Of a stretch of DNA of 64,000 nucleotides, positions 63,157-64,000 are shown piece by piece (within the stretch, counting starts at the first letter, position 1; the number at the start of each line of letters is the position of its first letter). The notes beneath the pieces were generated by a model, which worked only from the letters and a program-made list of their open reading frames with translations, had not been told where the DNA came from and made no database searches. Made by a program: the position numbers and the translations under genes. Location of the stretch: positions 744,001-808,000 of the forward strand of contig NZ_SZUU01000001.1 in NCBI RefSeq assembly GCF_019583405.1, given 5' to 3'. The stretch is from Bacteroides fragilis. Lineage in GTDB: Bacteria > Bacteroidota > Bacteroidia > Bacteroidales > Bacteroidaceae.

Positions 63157-64000
63157 TTATACAAACCTTTTATTTTCATTTCCTCAATAGATTTCTCATA
63201 TTTATCAGTATAAACCTCCTGAGTGTTTACCCACTTCACAAACTCAGTAATACCACCATCAAAACTCCATTTAGGCTCAAAGCCCAAAATGTTTCTTGCA
63301 GCAGATATATCAGCATAATTAGAACGAATATCTCCTAAACGGTAATTACCAGAAATCAATAAAGGTACATCTATACCATACTTCTTCATCAAAGTCTTTG
63401 CAACTGTCAATACACTAGTAGCAACACCTGTCCCTACATTAAAAACGTGGCCATTAGCTTCTTTTTTCTCTATTCCAAGAATAGTAGCTTCAACAACATC
63501 ATCAATATACACAAAATCACGGGCTTCTCTACCATCCTCAAAAATATTGATACTATTCTTATTTTTTATACGAGTTGAAAAGATTGAAAGTATTCCAGTG
63601 TAAGGATTTGATAAAGATTGACCAGGACCATACACATTCTGATAACGATATGAAACAGAAGCAATACCAATTGAACCGCAAACTAAGTGTACTAATTGTC
63701 CCTGCACTTGTTTAGTAATACCATAAACAGAAGTTGGATGAACTAATGAATCTTCCGTTGTAGCAACTAAAGTTAATGGTTTTGTACATCCAGGATATTG
63801 CACTTCAAAAAAACCATTACGCATATCTTCCTCTAAGCGTTCTGTGGGATAAACATATTGATTTAATTCTTCACAAAAATAACGACCTTCTCCATAAATA
63901 GCTCTGGATTCAGCCACTATAACCTTTTTCACGGAATGTTTTTCATTAGCAAGAATATCCAGCAACAGGGCAGTACCCCCAATATTAACATTGACATATT
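63153..64000 (-). CDS. NAD-dependent epimerase/dehydratase (5' end outside window)
   Basis: The frame is open to the right window edge. At the edge it reads YVNVNIGGTALLLDILANE, the typical mid-domain strand and helix of an extended SDR, so the start codon is beyond 64000. Visible motifs: ESRAIYGEG, VYGITKQ (Tyr-x3-Lys), SYRYQNVYGPGQSLSNPYTG and RDFVYIDDVVEATI. It is of the UDP-glucose/nucleotide-sugar 4-epimerase group, making a sugar donor for the polysaccharide. The apparent internal TTG start at 63965 is an artefact of the truncated frame. Confidence 0.88.
   Translation of the reverse strand, partial: YVNVNIGGTALLLDILANEKHSVKKVIVAESRAIYGEGRYFCEELNQYVYPTERLEEDMRNGFFEVQYPGCTKPLTLVATTEDSLVHPTSVYGITKQVQGQLVHLVCGSIGIASVSYRYQNVYGPGQSLSNPYTGILSIFSTRIKNKNSINIFEDGREARDFVYIDDVVEATILGIEKKEANGHVFNVGTGVATSVLTVAKTLMKKYGIDVPLLISGNYRLGDIRSNYADISAARNILGFEPKWSFDGGITEFVKWVNTQEVYTDKYEKSIEEMKIKGLYK

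Overview
The window looks like a chromosomal segment of a Bacteroides species of the fragilis/thetaiotaomicron group. The evidence is Bacteroidetes-type promoters (TTG, about 20 bases, then TAnnTTTG), Mfa1/FimA-type fimbriae, a type III hexokinase, pyruvate phosphate dikinase and a capsule-type polysaccharide locus. From memory, the superoxide dismutase reads almost exactly like that of B. fragilis. No search was run, so the species is an inference.

Layout. (1) 1-9479, minus strand: a fimbrial operon read right to left. Its order is a small putative winged-helix protein, DUF3575, DUF3868/OmpA-like, Mfa1-type stalk subunit, Mfa2/FimB-type anchor, and three further lipoprotein fimbrillins, the last cut by the window edge. 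(2) 9480-9864: a 313-bp segment bounded by perfect 25-bp inverted repeats that carries one good promoter pointing away from the operon. A tyrosine recombinase gene follows at 9865-10812. This is an invertible, phase-variable promoter caught in the OFF orientation. (3) 11-14 kb: a basic coiled-coil protein, a broken AAA-ATPase/nuclease gene and hexokinase. (4) 14.4-18.5 kb, plus strand: a phage-like cassette of DUF4248 protein, a lambda-O/DnaT-like replication protein behind three 10-bp iterons, a second DnaB helicase, an HU-like protein, a 25-residue peptide and a T7-lysozyme-type amidase. (5) 18.7-19.4 kb: six tRNA genes (Gly and Leu) with promoter and terminator. (6) 19.5-23.9 kb: nspC, pcrA/uvrD and sodB. 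(7) 24.0-30.8 kb: a TPP riboswitch and the thiamine operon thiS-thiE-thiG-thiC-orf-thiH-thiF-thiE2. (8) 30.8-57 kb: mostly core genes (two outer-membrane barrels, ppdK, rlmD, a RluA-type synthase, map, rmuC, a BlaR1/BlaI pair, two Na+/H+ antiporters, lepA, yjbQ, xth, mntH, yebC, pheT). (9) 57-64 kb, minus strand: the downstream end of a capsular or surface polysaccharide locus, closed by a strong terminator.

The most noteworthy systems are the phase-variable fimbrial operon with its own recombinase, and the replication/lysis-like cassette, whose purpose in a chromosome is unclear. Two related families of dispersed palindromic repeats (CACAGATTACACAGATT type and CACAGAGGACACAGAG type) occupy at least fourteen intergenic sites, some inside operons. 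I also found a 33-residue single-pass membrane peptide filling a gap in the polysaccharide operon, four 22-bp tandem repeats at 39.06 kb, and a cluster of dyads upstream of blaI.
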